The notes: a model not told the origin generated them from the sequence alone. A stretch of 64,000 nt of DNA from Jilunia laotingensis (GCF_014385165.1 NZ_JACRTF010000001.1:1674001-1738000), one strand, 5' to 3'; numbered from the stretch's first letter, positions 1 through 8,840 are shown. Translations and numbers: made by a program.

Positions 1-329
1 ATGGATTTATTAATCATAAATTTACCAAGCAATTAAATGATAAATATAGGACTAATAAGTCAAATGTCTGGAGAACTATGGATAGGGAAAATAGTGTTGT
101 ATATATTAAGTATTCGGACATTCTGAACAGAAGGAAAAATGATTTGGAAGAAATAACAAAGAAATTAAATAAGGAAGAATTACAATGGATTTCTGATTAT
201 TCACTATCTAGTTTAATCCATATGACAATGAATCGCTTCTTTAAATCGAAGAATCGACTTCATGAAATGGTAATTTATTTCTTTCTATACAAGTATTACG
301 ATTCTTATTTGGCTAGATTTGAGATATAG
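1..329 (+). CDS. C-terminal end of lanthipeptide/thiopeptide-type dehydratase (SpaB_C-like), 5' end outside window
   Basis: The reading frame is open from base 3 with no stop, so the gene enters from the left and ends at 329; the ATG at 78 is internal. The last ~50 residues carry SLIHMTMNRFF, a short gap, then RLHEMVIYFF, which matches the C-terminal signature of SpaB_C / thiopeptide-type bacteriocin biosynthesis domains (SliHM..NRl....r..E). In that family the domain removes glutamate from glutamyl-Ser/Thr during peptide dehydration, or stands alone as a partner. Only about 108 residues are visible, so whether this is a full LanB or a small stand-alone protein cannot be told. The peptide exporter genes downstream fit a RiPP locus. 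The codons are very AT-rich. Confidence 0.6.
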   Translation, partial: GFINHKFTKQLNDKYRTNKSNVWRTMDRENSVVYIKYSDILNRRKNDLEEITKKLNKEELQWISDYSLSSLIHMTMNRFFKSKNRLHEMVIYFFLYKYYDSYLARFEI

Positions 330-383
330 TTGATTGGTTTTACTTGACGAAAAGTCGTATTATTAATTTAAAAAATATAAGTT

Positions 384-713
384 ATGGCAATTTACAAAAT
401 TATGCTAATTAGTTTGTTAATGGCATCGTATTCCTTGTTGCTAAGTCGATGGAATGTTCAGTATATTAATAAATTTCATTACAAAGATAAATTTATTGTT
501 TGGAAAAGAATATTGCGTGTCAATATAGTTAAAAATGCCCTTGACTTTATTTTTCGAATGATATTAGAATATTTTTGGTTTGATTTATTGTTCACTATCG
601 CTGAGTATGTGACGAATAATTTCATTTATAGGTTGTCGTTTGCGATTACATTTAGGATACTAATTATAACCATTATTCACTTAGTCATTCGTTATAAAAG
701 TGTTCGTGATTGA
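384..713 (+). CDS. Small hydrophobic membrane protein of unknown function
   Basis: A 109-residue protein with an N-terminal hydrophobic segment (about residues 4-20) and at least two more in the second half (around 55-75 and 85-102), separated by Lys/Arg-rich stretches, so a polytopic inner-membrane protein is likely. I recognise no family. It lies 54 bp after the dehydratase-like gene, upstream of the transporter, on the same strand and in the same AT-rich DNA. A role in immunity or export for the putative peptide is possible from position only. It is too long and too hydrophobic to be an ordinary leader-core precursor peptide. Confidence 0.5.
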   Translation: MAIYKIMLISLLMASYSLLLSRWNVQYINKFHYKDKFIVWKRILRVNIVKNALDFIFRMILEYFWFDLLFTIAEYVTNNFIYRLSFAITFRILIITIIHLVIRYKSVRD

Positions 714-746
714 GGAAGGTAATAACGATTAGATTAAAGATAATCT

Positions 747-1099
747 ATGAAATATTTTTTTTTAGTAGCCAACATGGTGTGATGAATTGTGAACCAACTT
801 GTTTGCAAATGATTATTGTCTACTATAGGAAGAAATATTCTCTTATTTAGGTTACGTGATTTGTGTGGGGCTTTTCCGGATGATGCTTATTTGAACTATA
901 TTAACAAGGGGCAGTGGACGTTTAAAATTATACGATGGCAAAACAGAGAGGGGCATTTGAAAGATCGCTTTGATATTATTCGTTTGGAGGATGGGAGAGG
1001 CTGAATGCTTTCTATAATTGTCCATTCCCGATTAACGTGGAGGAACATTCGGCTGTGTATTTGAAAAATGGTGATAAAAAAGTACATAAGTTATATTAA
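747..1099 (+). pseudogene. Decayed peptidase C39 (exporter N-terminus) remnant with frameshifts
   Basis: Frame 2 from about 746 encodes HGVMNCEPTCLQMIIVYYRK and then KYSLI before a stop at 848. This aligns with DAMDCGPTCLRMIAKYYGKSYSL at the N-terminus of the intact transporter at 1102. An ATG at 747 is out of frame by one base, across a run of nine T (755-763), which suggests a slippage frameshift. Similarity may continue in frame 3 (LFRLRDLC, compare the LRARS region), and the tail returns to frame 2 near 1001, ending at 1099, 3 bp before the transporter start. The Gly after the catalytic Cys is Glu here. The part from about 905 to 1099 resembles nothing I recognise and may be another remnant. 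Confidence 0.5.
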
Positions 1100-1101
1100 T
1101 A

Positions 1102-3333
1102 ATGAAAGTTCTAGTGATGGAGATAAAGAATAATTTCCCCTTTTACCAACAACTTGATGCCATGGACTGTGGCCCAACCTGCCTGCGAATGATCGCTAAG
1201 TACTACGGCAAAAGCTATTCTTTGCAGACACTCCGTGCGCGTTCCTTCCTTTCCCGTGATGGGGTATCATTGTTGGGAATTAGTGATGCTGCCGAATCCA
1301 TCGGTTTTCGTACTGTCGGAGCAAAATCCACTTTGCAGGATTTGGTTGAAAACGTTCCGTTACCCTGTATCCTACATTGGAACCAGAATCATTTTGTGGT
1401 ATGTTACCGTATAAGGAAAACTAGAAAAGGGATACGTTTTTACATAGCCGATCCGGGAAGCCAATTGGTGGTATATGAAGAGAAGGCATTTGCAAAGTGT
1501 TGGTTGTCTATCAAAGGAGAAGTAGTGTGTCGGGGAGTGTTATTGGCTTTAGAGCCGGGGGTAGAATTTTATGATCGGGAAGATGAACCGGAGGAAAAAG
1601 GAAAGAAAAGCCTGTGGTTTTTTGCTCGTTATCTATCTCCATATAAATCGCAATTGGTACAACTGGCATTGGGCATGTTGACAGTAAGCGTTCTACAACT
1701 TATCTTTCCGTTTCTAACGCAGTCATTGGTTGATGTCGGCATACGGGATGGTAATATAAGTTTTATTACTTTGATTCTTGTTGCCCAACTTGTGATTTTC
1801 GTTTCACAACTTTCGGTGGAGTTTATTCGCAGCTGGATACTGCTTCATATGAATACCCGCATTAATATCTCATTGATATCCGATTTCCTTGCCAAATTGA
1901 TGAAACTTCCCATACGTTTTTTTGATACAAAAATGTTGGGGGACATCATGCAGCGTATTGGCGATCACAACCGCATCGAGTCTTTCCTTACAGGATCGTC
2001 CATAACTACCTTATTTTCCTTTCTCAATTTCTTTGTTTTCGCTTTTGTGCTGGCGTACTATGATTTGTTAATTCTGGGTATCTTTTTGTTGGGGAACACA
2101 TTGTATGTTTGTTGGATATTATTGTTTATGAAGTATCGGCGTGAACTCGATATCCGGCGATTTGCACAAGCAGCGGGCGAGCAAAGTAATCTGATCCAGA
2201 TAGTAACAGGAATGCAGGAGATCAAATTGAACAATTGTGAGAAACAGAAACGGTGGCAATGGGAGCGTATTCAGGTGAGGTTGTTTAAGATTAGTGTAAA
2301 AGGACTTGCATTGGGACAGGTACAACAGACGGGATCTGTCTTTTTTAACCAGACTACCAACATTGTGATATCCTTTATAGCTGCGAAAGCCGTAGTTGAC
2401 GGACAAATGACTCTGGGTATGATGATGTCTCTGACTTATATTATAGGACAATTGAGCGCTCCCGTCAGTTCGTTCATCGGATTTGCTCAGCAGTTGCAAG
2501 ATACAAAAATCAGCCTTGAACGTTTGAACGAGGTGCATGGGAAGACAGACGAAGAGCAAGAGATTGTTTCCAAATTAACTCGTTTGCCCGAGCATAAAGA
2601 TATATGGATAGAGAATTTATCATTTAGTTACGATGGGGCGGATCGGAATTATGTGTTGAAAGATATCAATCTGGTGATACCTGAAAAGAAAGTGACAGCG
2701 ATCGTGGGAGCAAGCGGTAGTGGGAAAACTACCCTTGTGAAGTTAATGCTCGGTTTTTACCTTCCCAATATGGGGGAAGTGAAGGTTGGTGAATCCCCCT
2801 TGGATACTATTAACCCACATTTATGGCGTGCCAAAACAGGTTCGGTGATGCAAGATGGTTTTATCTTCTCAGAATCTATCGCTCAAAATATTGCTGTTGG
2901 TGACGAAGAGATAGACCAAAAGCGGTTACGCCATGCTGTGACAGTAGCAAATATAGGAAAGTTTGTCAATTCTTTGCCATTAGGCTTTGATACGAAGATA
3001 GGGATGGAAGGGAACGGCATCAGCCAGGGACAGCGGCAACGTATCCTGATTGCGAGGGCTGTATATAAGAATCCTGAATATTTATTTTTTGATGAGGCTA
3101 CGAATGCATTGGATGCCAACAATGAGAAAGAAATCATGGAGCATCTTCGGGATTTCTACGAAGGGAAGACGGTAGTGGTAGTGGCTCATCGTTTGAGTAC
3201 GGTACGAGATGCAGATAAAATAGTGGTGCTTGATCAGGGGTATATTGTAGAAGAAGGGACTCATCAAGAGTTAACTCTGAAAAAAGGCTTGTATTATCAA
3301 TTGGTAAAAAATCAATTAGAATTGGGGAATTGA
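1102..3333 (+). CDS. Peptidase domain-containing ABC transporter (bacteriocin/RiPP exporter)
   Basis: A 743-residue PCAT-type exporter. Residues 10-150 are a C39 cysteine peptidase with Cys23 (MDCGPTC), His97 (NQNHFVV) and Asp117 (ADPGS), which normally cuts a leader after a Gly-Gly type site. Residues about 175-455 are the ABC exporter membrane domain with a string of hydrophobic helices. Residues about 500-740 are the ATPase: Walker A GASGSGKTT, signature ISQGQ (a variant of LSGGQ), Walker B YLFFDEATNALD and H-loop AHRLSTV. All catalytic residues are present, so it should be active. A second in-frame ATG at 1117 is an alternative start. It overlaps the adaptor gene by one base (TGATG), so the two are co-translated. 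Confidence 0.95.
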   Translation: MKVLVMEIKNNFPFYQQLDAMDCGPTCLRMIAKYYGKSYSLQTLRARSFLSRDGVSLLGISDAAESIGFRTVGAKSTLQDLVENVPLPCILHWNQNHFVVCYRIRKTRKGIRFYIADPGSQLVVYEEKAFAKCWLSIKGEVVCRGVLLALEPGVEFYDREDEPEEKGKKSLWFFARYLSPYKSQLVQLALGMLTVSVLQLIFPFLTQSLVDVGIRDGNISFITLILVAQLVIFVSQLSVEFIRSWILLHMNTRINISLISDFLAKLMKLPIRFFDTKMLGDIMQRIGDHNRIESFLTGSSITTLFSFLNFFVFAFVLAYYDLLILGIFLLGNTLYVCWILLFMKYRRELDIRRFAQAAGEQSNLIQIVTGMQEIKLNNCEKQKRWQWERIQVRLFKISVKGLALGQVQQTGSVFFNQTTNIVISFIAAKAVVDGQMTLGMMMSLTYIIGQLSAPVSSFIGFAQQLQDTKISLERLNEVHGKTDEEQEIVSKLTRLPEHKDIWIENLSFSYDGADRNYVLKDINLVIPEKKVTAIVGASGSGKTTLVKLMLGFYLPNMGEVKVGESPLDTINPHLWRAKTGSVMQDGFIFSESIAQNIAVGDEEIDQKRLRHAVTVANIGKFVNSLPLGFDTKIGMEGNGISQGQRQRILIARAVYKNPEYLFFDEATNALDANNEKEIMEHLRDFYEGKTVVVVAHRLSTVRDADKIVVLDQGYIVEEGTHQELTLKKGLYYQLVKNQLELGN

Positions 3334-4643
3334 TGGATAAAAAGGATGCGGAATATAGGAATGTAGAACTTCGCAGTGAGGACGTTCAACAAGTAATGAA
3401 CAAAATATCTCCCTGGATTCTTCGCTGGGGGATAACTGTTCTTTTCTGTGTGATTGCAGCATTGCTTTTTGGTAGTTACTTGTTTAAATATCCGGATACG
3501 ATACAAGCTGAAATCACCCTGAGTATGGAGAATCCTCCCGCTTATGTGCAGGCACGTACAGCCGGAAGGGTGGCCGAGCTATTTATAAAAAATGAGGAGA
3601 TTGTAAAACAAGGTACTCCTTTGGGAATAATAGAAAATGCCGCATTCACAAAAGATGTATTATTACTGAAAGAGAAAATGAAAGAATGGGCAGAAGCTGG
3701 TTACTCGTTAGAAACAGGAAAAGTTTTGTTTACTGATATACGTTTGCGATTAGGGGAGTGCCAAGCGGCATATGCTTCATTCATTTCTGCATTGAGTGAT
3801 TACATTCGTTTTGCGGAACAAAATTATTATCAACGTAAAATATTCAGTGGTGAAGAGCGGTTACGGAAGCAGCAAACCTATTATCATTTAGCCAGCAAGC
3901 AATATCAATTGCAGGAAAAAGAACAAGTGTTGGCACATAAGTTGTATCAACGTGATTCATTGCTTTACGATTGCAATGCGATAGTTCCTGCTGAGTTTGA
4001 CCAATCGGGAAAGGATTATTTGCAAAGTCTGCAATCCCGGGAGGCTTCAAAAATGTCATTGACGCAGATTGCAATGCAAATAGGGCAGGATAAAGAAAAT
4101 TTACTGGATGTACACAGGCAAGCTACAGAAGAAGAACAGAAGCATAGGATAGAACTCAAAAATGCTACCGAACAACTTTCTGTTGGACTGACTTCTTGGG
4201 AACAGCATTATCTGTTGGTTGCTCCGGTAGCTGGCAAAGTCACATTAATGAGCGTGTGGAGCAGCAACCAGTATGTGGAGTCGAATATGACAGTATTTGT
4301 GGTGGCTCCTTTTGGAAATTCCCGTCCGATGGGTAAGGCGTTGCTTCCCTTACAAGGATCGGGTAAGGTGAAATCTGGCCAGCGGGTTCTGATACGATTG
4401 AACAATTATCCTGATCAGGAATTCGGTTATATAAGCGGAAATGTACAATCAGTTTCACCTTTGCCCGGAGCTGACGGCAAATATGTGGTGGAAGTATATT
4501 TGCCAGATGGAATGCGTACAAATTACGGAAAGGAGTTGCCCATTGTTCGAGAAATGAAAGGGAGTGCCGATATCATTACGGAGGATTTGAGACTAATAGA
4601 ACGTGTGTTCATGCCGTTGAAAAAGATTTTGAAATATGAATGA
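3333..4643 (+). CDS. HlyD-family membrane fusion protein, partner of the PCAT transporter
   Basis: A 436-residue periplasmic adaptor, placed at the ATG at 3333 because it overlaps the transporter stop (TGATG); a TTG three bases upstream adds one residue. There is a short cytoplasmic tail, one transmembrane helix (about residues 28-52, rich in I/L/F/V), a biotinyl-lipoyl-like half around YVQARTAGRVAELF with KNEEIVKQGTPLG, a long coiled-coil hairpin (about 110-270), then the second lipoyl half (LLVAPVAGKVTLM) and beta domains. It should link the inner-membrane ABC transporter to a TolC-like outer-membrane channel, which is not encoded here. The gene pair is typical of type I peptide export in Bacteroidetes. 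Confidence 0.9.
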   Translation: MDKKDAEYRNVELRSEDVQQVMNKISPWILRWGITVLFCVIAALLFGSYLFKYPDTIQAEITLSMENPPAYVQARTAGRVAELFIKNEEIVKQGTPLGIIENAAFTKDVLLLKEKMKEWAEAGYSLETGKVLFTDIRLRLGECQAAYASFISALSDYIRFAEQNYYQRKIFSGEERLRKQQTYYHLASKQYQLQEKEQVLAHKLYQRDSLLYDCNAIVPAEFDQSGKDYLQSLQSREASKMSLTQIAMQIGQDKENLLDVHRQATEEEQKHRIELKNATEQLSVGLTSWEQHYLLVAPVAGKVTLMSVWSSNQYVESNMTVFVVAPFGNSRPMGKALLPLQGSGKVKSGQRVLIRLNNYPDQEFGYISGNVQSVSPLPGADGKYVVEVYLPDGMRTNYGKELPIVREMKGSADIITEDLRLIERVFMPLKKILKYE

Positions 4644-5155
4644 CGAATCTCATTTATTTCTTGAATAAATCAGTCTTTCTACCGATTCCTCGCCATCCAG
4701 TGTAACAAAAGCAACTGTAAACATCCATTTAACTAGGCGTACTTGCGGAGTAGAAACCCAATGCTTTCTCATTGTTTGGTTGTGTATGGTCTGCCGTCCA
4801 TGTTGGAAGGAAATATTTCTTGGTTGTTTAACTAGATACGGCTGCCTTTGTAATCCCATTTCCCGGCAATCTCCCTGTTATATCAATATTGTATAGGAGA
4901 ATTAGTGATCTTGTTGCTTTTGGAAATTGTTTTATTTGCATATAAACGCAAATATGAGAAGCACTAGTTAGGCTTTGTAATCTTAGGCCTGTTTAAATCT
5001 CTATTCTAAAGCATGGTCGATAAAATCTTGAGTAAAATTTAGACAGGCTTAAGTGGGAGAATATATTGTTGGATAACAGTGATAATTTGTATACAATCTG
5101 TTGCGTTTTACAATCAGATTAATTAATTTTGTGGTATAACCAAAATATAATATAT
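4644..5155. other. 512-bp intergenic region, no gene seen; imperfect inverted repeat 4984-4998/5037-5051
   Basis: I find no convincing gene. An inverted repeat of 15 bp (TAGGCCTGTTTAAAT at 4984, ATTTAGACAGGCTTA at 5037) pairs completely if two G-T wobbles are allowed, with 38 bp between arms. It might be an RNA hairpin or the trace of a small mobile element. The right end carries the promoter of the next gene. A minus-strand reading frame at 4650-4859 resembles no family I know. Confidence 0.5.
5101..5131 (+). promoter_or_regulatory. Bacteroides-type promoter for the barrel protein at 5156
   Basis: A -7 box TAATTTTG (5124-5131) fits TAnnTTTG, and TTG at 5101-5103 lies 20 bp upstream, where the -33 TTTG element belongs. 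Transcription would begin a few bases downstream, giving a short leader before the ATG at 5156. Confidence 0.6.
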
Positions 5156-5815
5156 ATGAAACGAACTATTCTTTTTGTTTTCTCTTTGCTGCTCTTGGCA
5201 GGTGTCCGGGCTCAAGTCAAAGTCGGACTTGAAGTAGGAGGTGGTATAAACGGAATTATCTCCGATGATGTCTATAACTCTACCGATATGATGGAAAGAG
5301 CCGGAGTAACCGTGGACTTTTTCCCAAAGAAAAGGTCGGGGCTTATGTATGAAACCGGAATTTACTATGTGTATAAAGGATATAATATGTCAGGGTTTCT
5401 GTCAGACCGAACAGCCATAAAGGAATTGAGAACTAAAATGAACTGCTTAGAAGTTCCCTTTATGTTTGGACATGTAACCCAAATCGGAAACGAAAGTTCA
5501 CAAGCCAGATTTATTTTTAAAGGAGGAGTATATCTGAATTGTGGAATTAACGGAAAGGGTACGGCTGTTTGGGAGCCAACCGGAGAAAGCAATGAAGAAC
5601 GGATATCTAATGTATTCAAAGACCAATCATTCCAGAATGGGCAGTTCGTGGGTTACAACCGTTTCGATTTCGGTATACGGCTGGGGTCGGAATTTCAAAT
5701 CAAAGACTATTTCCTCCGTGTTTCTTATTCGGCCGGATTCCTAAAGGTACATTCTTCCTACGGGAAAGCGATGAACAGTGATCTGTGTATTACGCTCGGA
5801 TGTTATTTGTTGTAA
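5156..5815 (+). CDS. Outer membrane beta-barrel protein (PorT-like)
   Basis: A 219-residue protein from the ATG at 5156; an in-frame TTG at 5129 overlaps the promoter and is rejected. The first ~20 residues are a signal peptide (KRTILFVFSLLLLAG then RAQ). The mature part alternates hydrophobic and polar residues in strand-like segments with many aromatic ends, such as GLMYETGIYYVYKGYN and DYFLRVSYSAGFLK, ending in a hydrophobic strand (CITLGCYLL), as in the small 8-10 strand barrels of the Bacteroidetes outer-membrane beta-barrel (PF13568-like) group. It is a single-gene unit with its own promoter and terminator. Function unknown. Confidence 0.75.
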   Translation: MKRTILFVFSLLLLAGVRAQVKVGLEVGGGINGIISDDVYNSTDMMERAGVTVDFFPKKRSGLMYETGIYYVYKGYNMSGFLSDRTAIKELRTKMNCLEVPFMFGHVTQIGNESSQARFIFKGGVYLNCGINGKGTAVWEPTGESNEERISNVFKDQSFQNGQFVGYNRFDFGIRLGSEFQIKDYFLRVSYSAGFLKVHSSYGKAMNSDLCITLGCYLL

Positions 5816-5886
5816 TTGAAGCAACTCCTGAAGGTAAATAGGCTTCATCTTTGTGGATTCGGGCGAACATAACATTACATTTTCAG

Positions 5887-5917
5887 GGGTACCTCATAAG
5901 TCGAGGTGCCTCTTTTT
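5887..5917 (+). terminator. Intrinsic terminator after the barrel gene
   Basis: Stem GGTACCTC (5888-5895) and GAGGTGCC (5903-5910) with a 7-base loop, then TCTTTTT. It lies 70 bp after the stop at 5815. Confidence 0.75.
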
Positions 5918-5932
5918 ATAATCGTGAATGCT

Positions 5933-6889
5933 TTAGATATTAAGAATCAATATCACCGTATAAGCTATGTAGCAAAGTACTAATATGCTCCCTTCTATGC
6001 GGGTAATGGTGCGTTTTCCGAAGAATAGACCCAATAACCATAAAAGCATTCCCGAACCGACAAGTGTCAGCAAGTCGAAATTAGTGATTCCGTTCAGTCC
6101 GAGCGGGGTGATGGAAGCACTGCAACCCAATACGAAGAATATGTTAAAAAGGTTGCTGCCGATGACATTGCCGATTGCTATCTCCGGATTCTTTTTCAAT
6201 GCTGCCACAACCGAGGTAGCCAGTTCCGGTAAAGAAGTTCCTCCGGCAACCAAAGTCAGCCCGATAATCGATTCGCTTACTCCCAAGTTGCGAGCGATGT
6301 TGCTGGCTCCATCGACAAACCATTGTCCTCCGAAAATCAGACCGGCAAGTCCGCCTATGATGTAGAGTGTGGAACGCCAGACAGGTAACACCCGTATCTC
6401 TTCCGGCTGGCTGCCGCTGTCCGGATGGCTCGAGATGGCAAATGTATAACCCATGAAGATGGCGAAGAAACAAAGTAGCAACAGGCCATCGGTGGTATTG
6501 AGGACATTGCGGGAAGCCCCGTCCAAGAATACATCGTTGGCACATATCAACAGTACAATGGAGGAAAGAATACAGAGCGGGATCTCCTTCTTCAACGTGT
6601 TGCTGGTGATGACAATGGGAGCGACGAGTGCCGTGCAACCTACGATCATCAGAGTATTGAAGATATTGCTCCCCACCACGTTTCCGATAGCGATGTCTGC
6701 ACTTCCTTTCAAGGCGGAAGAGATACTGACGGTCAGCTCCGGTGCCGATGTTCCGAATGCTACGATGGTTAGTCCGATGACGATAGAAGGAATCCGAAAG
6801 CGTTTGGCAATGGAAGCAGCACCGTCCGTCAAACCGTTTGCACCTATTAGAATGAGGATGAGCCCTCCGATAAGAAGTAATATATCCAT
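5933..6889 (-). CDS. Calcium/sodium antiporter (CaCA family, YrbG-like)
   Basis: A 318-residue inner-membrane exchanger from the ATG at 6889 (MDILLLIGGLIL); in-frame codons further upstream cross the promoter and lack hydrophobicity. It has two inverted halves, each with the CaCA alpha-repeat: IVAFGTSAPELTVS near residue 50 and LVAGGTSLPELATS near residue 215, whose acidic Glu residues bind Ca2+. The GNVVGSNIFN and GNVIGSNLFN motifs follow each repeat. About ten hydrophobic helices are visible. It exports Ca2+ in exchange for Na+. It is divergent from the mechanosensitive channel gene and appears monocistronic. Confidence 0.93.
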   Translation of the reverse strand: MDILLLIGGLILILIGANGLTDGAASIAKRFRIPSIVIGLTIVAFGTSAPELTVSISSALKGSADIAIGNVVGSNIFNTLMIVGCTALVAPIVITSNTLKKEIPLCILSSIVLLICANDVFLDGASRNVLNTTDGLLLLCFFAIFMGYTFAISSHPDSGSQPEEIRVLPVWRSTLYIIGGLAGLIFGGQWFVDGASNIARNLGVSESIIGLTLVAGGTSLPELATSVVAALKKNPEIAIGNVIGSNLFNIFFVLGCSASITPLGLNGITNFDLLTLVGSGMLLWLLGLFFGKRTITRIEGSILVLCYIAYTVILILNI

Positions 6890-6917
6890 CTTTTTGTCCT
6901 TTTCTGTAAACTCTGCG

Positions 6918-6925
6918 CAAAGATA
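6918..6925 (-). promoter_or_regulatory. -7 box for the antiporter gene
   Basis: CAAAGATA on the plus strand is TATCTTTG on the minus strand, matching TAnnTTTG, 29 bp upstream of the start at 6889. A CAAA (-33 TTTG) lies at 6949-6952, 23 bp away, slightly farther than usual. Confidence 0.5.
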
Positions 6926-7001
6926 ATGATTTACACTGATTGCCATATCAAAAACATTGTGTATGTTTGGCACGTTTATCTAAAATCAAAACTTGTTTAG
7001 T

Positions 7002-8819
7002 ATGAAAAATAACCGATTCTTAAGTATTTTGTTCATCTGTCTGCTGCTTGCGGTGGGTGTATCAGCGCAGAATACCGTCAAGACATCTGTCCCCGATACG
7101 ATCATAATTCCCGTTGTTCCCGATTCTGATACGATAGGTATTGCCCGTGTGAGGAATGAACTGGCTGCTGCAAAATTGAATGAGGCAAATATGCGGATGG
7201 AGATAGAGTTGCTGAAATATCAGGCGGATGCCGCTGACTCTTTGAAACAGGCGAAGCAGATGCAACGCATCGATTCTTTGAGAGCCCTTACTCCGGGAGT
7301 GCCGGTAGTGGTCACAGGCGATACGTTGTTCTATCTTTATGCAAAGAGGGGCGGATATACTCCGCAACAACGTGCGCAGATGGATGCTGACGCTATCGAG
7401 GAACTGGGTAAGCGTTTTAATCTGAATCCCGATTCGGTATATATCGAAAGTACGGATATCGTTACAGATATCATGTATGGTAATAAAGTAATTGTTTCTT
7501 TTACCGATCAGGACGGCCTTTGGGCGAATTGTTCGCGCGATCAGTTAGCTGCTAAGGAACGGCAGGTCATCGTGCAGAAATTGAAGGAGCTGAAAGAAGA
7601 ACATAGTGCGTGGCAGCTGGGTAAGCGGATACTTTATTTCATTCTTGTGTTGGCTGGACAGTATCTTTTGTTCTGGCTCACCAGCTGGCTGTACAGAAAA
7701 CTGAAAGTACGTATCCAGAAGCTGAAAGATACGAAACTGAAGCCGATTTCCATTCAGAATTATCAATTGCTCGATACGCAGAAGCAGGTTAACTTGCTTA
7801 TATTCCTCGCTAATATAGGACGGTACGTCGTCATGTTGCTGCAGTTGTTGATTACTGTGCCTTTACTGTTTTCCATCTTTCCGCAGACGAAAGATCTTGC
7901 CTATACTATCTTTTCATATATCTGGAACCCGGTTAAAAGCATATTTTGGGGGATTGTGGAATATATACCGAATCTCTTCACCATCATCATCATTTATTAT
8001 GCTGTGAAATATTTGGTGAAGGGATTGCGTTATCTTGCCACGGAGATCGATTCCGGGCATTTGAAGATTACGGGATTCTATCCGGATTGGGCACTTCCCA
8101 CCTTCCACATTTTTCGTTTTCTGCTTTACGCTTTCATGATTGCCATGATCTATCCTTACCTGCCGGGCGCGGATTCGGATATTTTTAAGGGCATTTCTGT
8201 CTTTGTCGGTTTGATTGTTTCGTTGGGATCGAGTACGGTAATCGGAAATATTATGGCGGGGCTTGTCATTACTTATATGCGTCCGTTTAAGCTGGGCGAC
8301 CGTATCAAGCTGAATGACACCACAGGTAATGTGATTGAGAAGACGGCATTGGTGACTCGTATCAAAACTCCGAAGAATGAACTGGTGACGATTCCGAACT
8401 CATTTATCATGTCTTCGCACACTGTGAATTATAGCTCGTCCGCACGCACTTACGGTCTGATTATTCATACGGAGGTCAGCATCGGTTACGATGTGCCTTG
8501 GAGGAAGGTGCATCAGTTGCTGATCGATTCTGCCTTGGCTACCGAAGGTGTGTCAGCCGACCCGGAACCGTTCGTTCTGGAGACCTCCTTGCAGGACTGG
8601 TATCCGGTCTATCAGATTAATGCCTATATTAAAGAGGCGGATAAATTGACACAGATTCATTCGGATCTGCTTCAGAATATTCAGGATAAGTTTGCTGAGG
8701 CAGATGTGGAGATTATGTCTCCTCATTACATGGCAATGCGCGACGGCAATGAGTCTACTATTCCAAAGGAAGATATCAAACCACAAACCACTGGTACGGG
8801 AAGTACGAAGCCGGCATAA
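7002..8819 (+). CDS. MscS-family mechanosensitive ion channel with periplasmic N-terminal extension
   Basis: A 605-residue protein from the ATG at 7002; an in-frame TTG at 6993 is less likely. A signal peptide (about 1-24, ending VSAQ) leads into a ~175-residue periplasmic domain with heptad-like coiled-coil sequence near residues 45-85. Hydrophobic helices follow at about 206-230, 265-295, 312-340, 363-388 and 400-425. The last carries the MscS pore signature (LGSSTVIGNIMAGLVITYMR, then PFKLGDRI), followed by the beta domain and alpha/beta vestibule (SHTVNYSS, VSIGYDVPW). It releases solutes on hypo-osmotic shock. The long N-terminus resembles MscK/YbdG-type relatives rather than minimal MscS. 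Confidence 0.92.
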   Translation: MKNNRFLSILFICLLLAVGVSAQNTVKTSVPDTIIIPVVPDSDTIGIARVRNELAAAKLNEANMRMEIELLKYQADAADSLKQAKQMQRIDSLRALTPGVPVVVTGDTLFYLYAKRGGYTPQQRAQMDADAIEELGKRFNLNPDSVYIESTDIVTDIMYGNKVIVSFTDQDGLWANCSRDQLAAKERQVIVQKLKELKEEHSAWQLGKRILYFILVLAGQYLLFWLTSWLYRKLKVRIQKLKDTKLKPISIQNYQLLDTQKQVNLLIFLANIGRYVVMLLQLLITVPLLFSIFPQTKDLAYTIFSYIWNPVKSIFWGIVEYIPNLFTIIIIYYAVKYLVKGLRYLATEIDSGHLKITGFYPDWALPTFHIFRFLLYAFMIAMIYPYLPGADSDIFKGISVFVGLIVSLGSSTVIGNIMAGLVITYMRPFKLGDRIKLNDTTGNVIEKTALVTRIKTPKNELVTIPNSFIMSSHTVNYSSSARTYGLIIHTEVSIGYDVPWRKVHQLLIDSALATEGVSADPEPFVLETSLQDWYPVYQINAYIKEADKLTQIHSDLLQNIQDKFAEADVEIMSPHYMAMRDGNESTIPKEDIKPQTTGTGSTKPA

Positions 8820-8840
8820 AATAAAGAAGAAAAATAAGAC

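Noticed and set aside
1102..4643. Complete self-contained type I secretion system
   Set aside because: Only the ABC transporter and adaptor are present; no TolC-like outer membrane channel is encoded in the window.
4650..4859. 69-residue minus-strand frame as a transposase remnant
   Set aside because: No transposase motif or terminal repeats at its ends; I cannot support it as a gene.
6144..6920. 258-residue minus-strand frame overlapping the antiporter gene
   Set aside because: Arg/Cys/His-rich shadow in another frame of the same strand; the antiporter frame carries both alpha-repeats.
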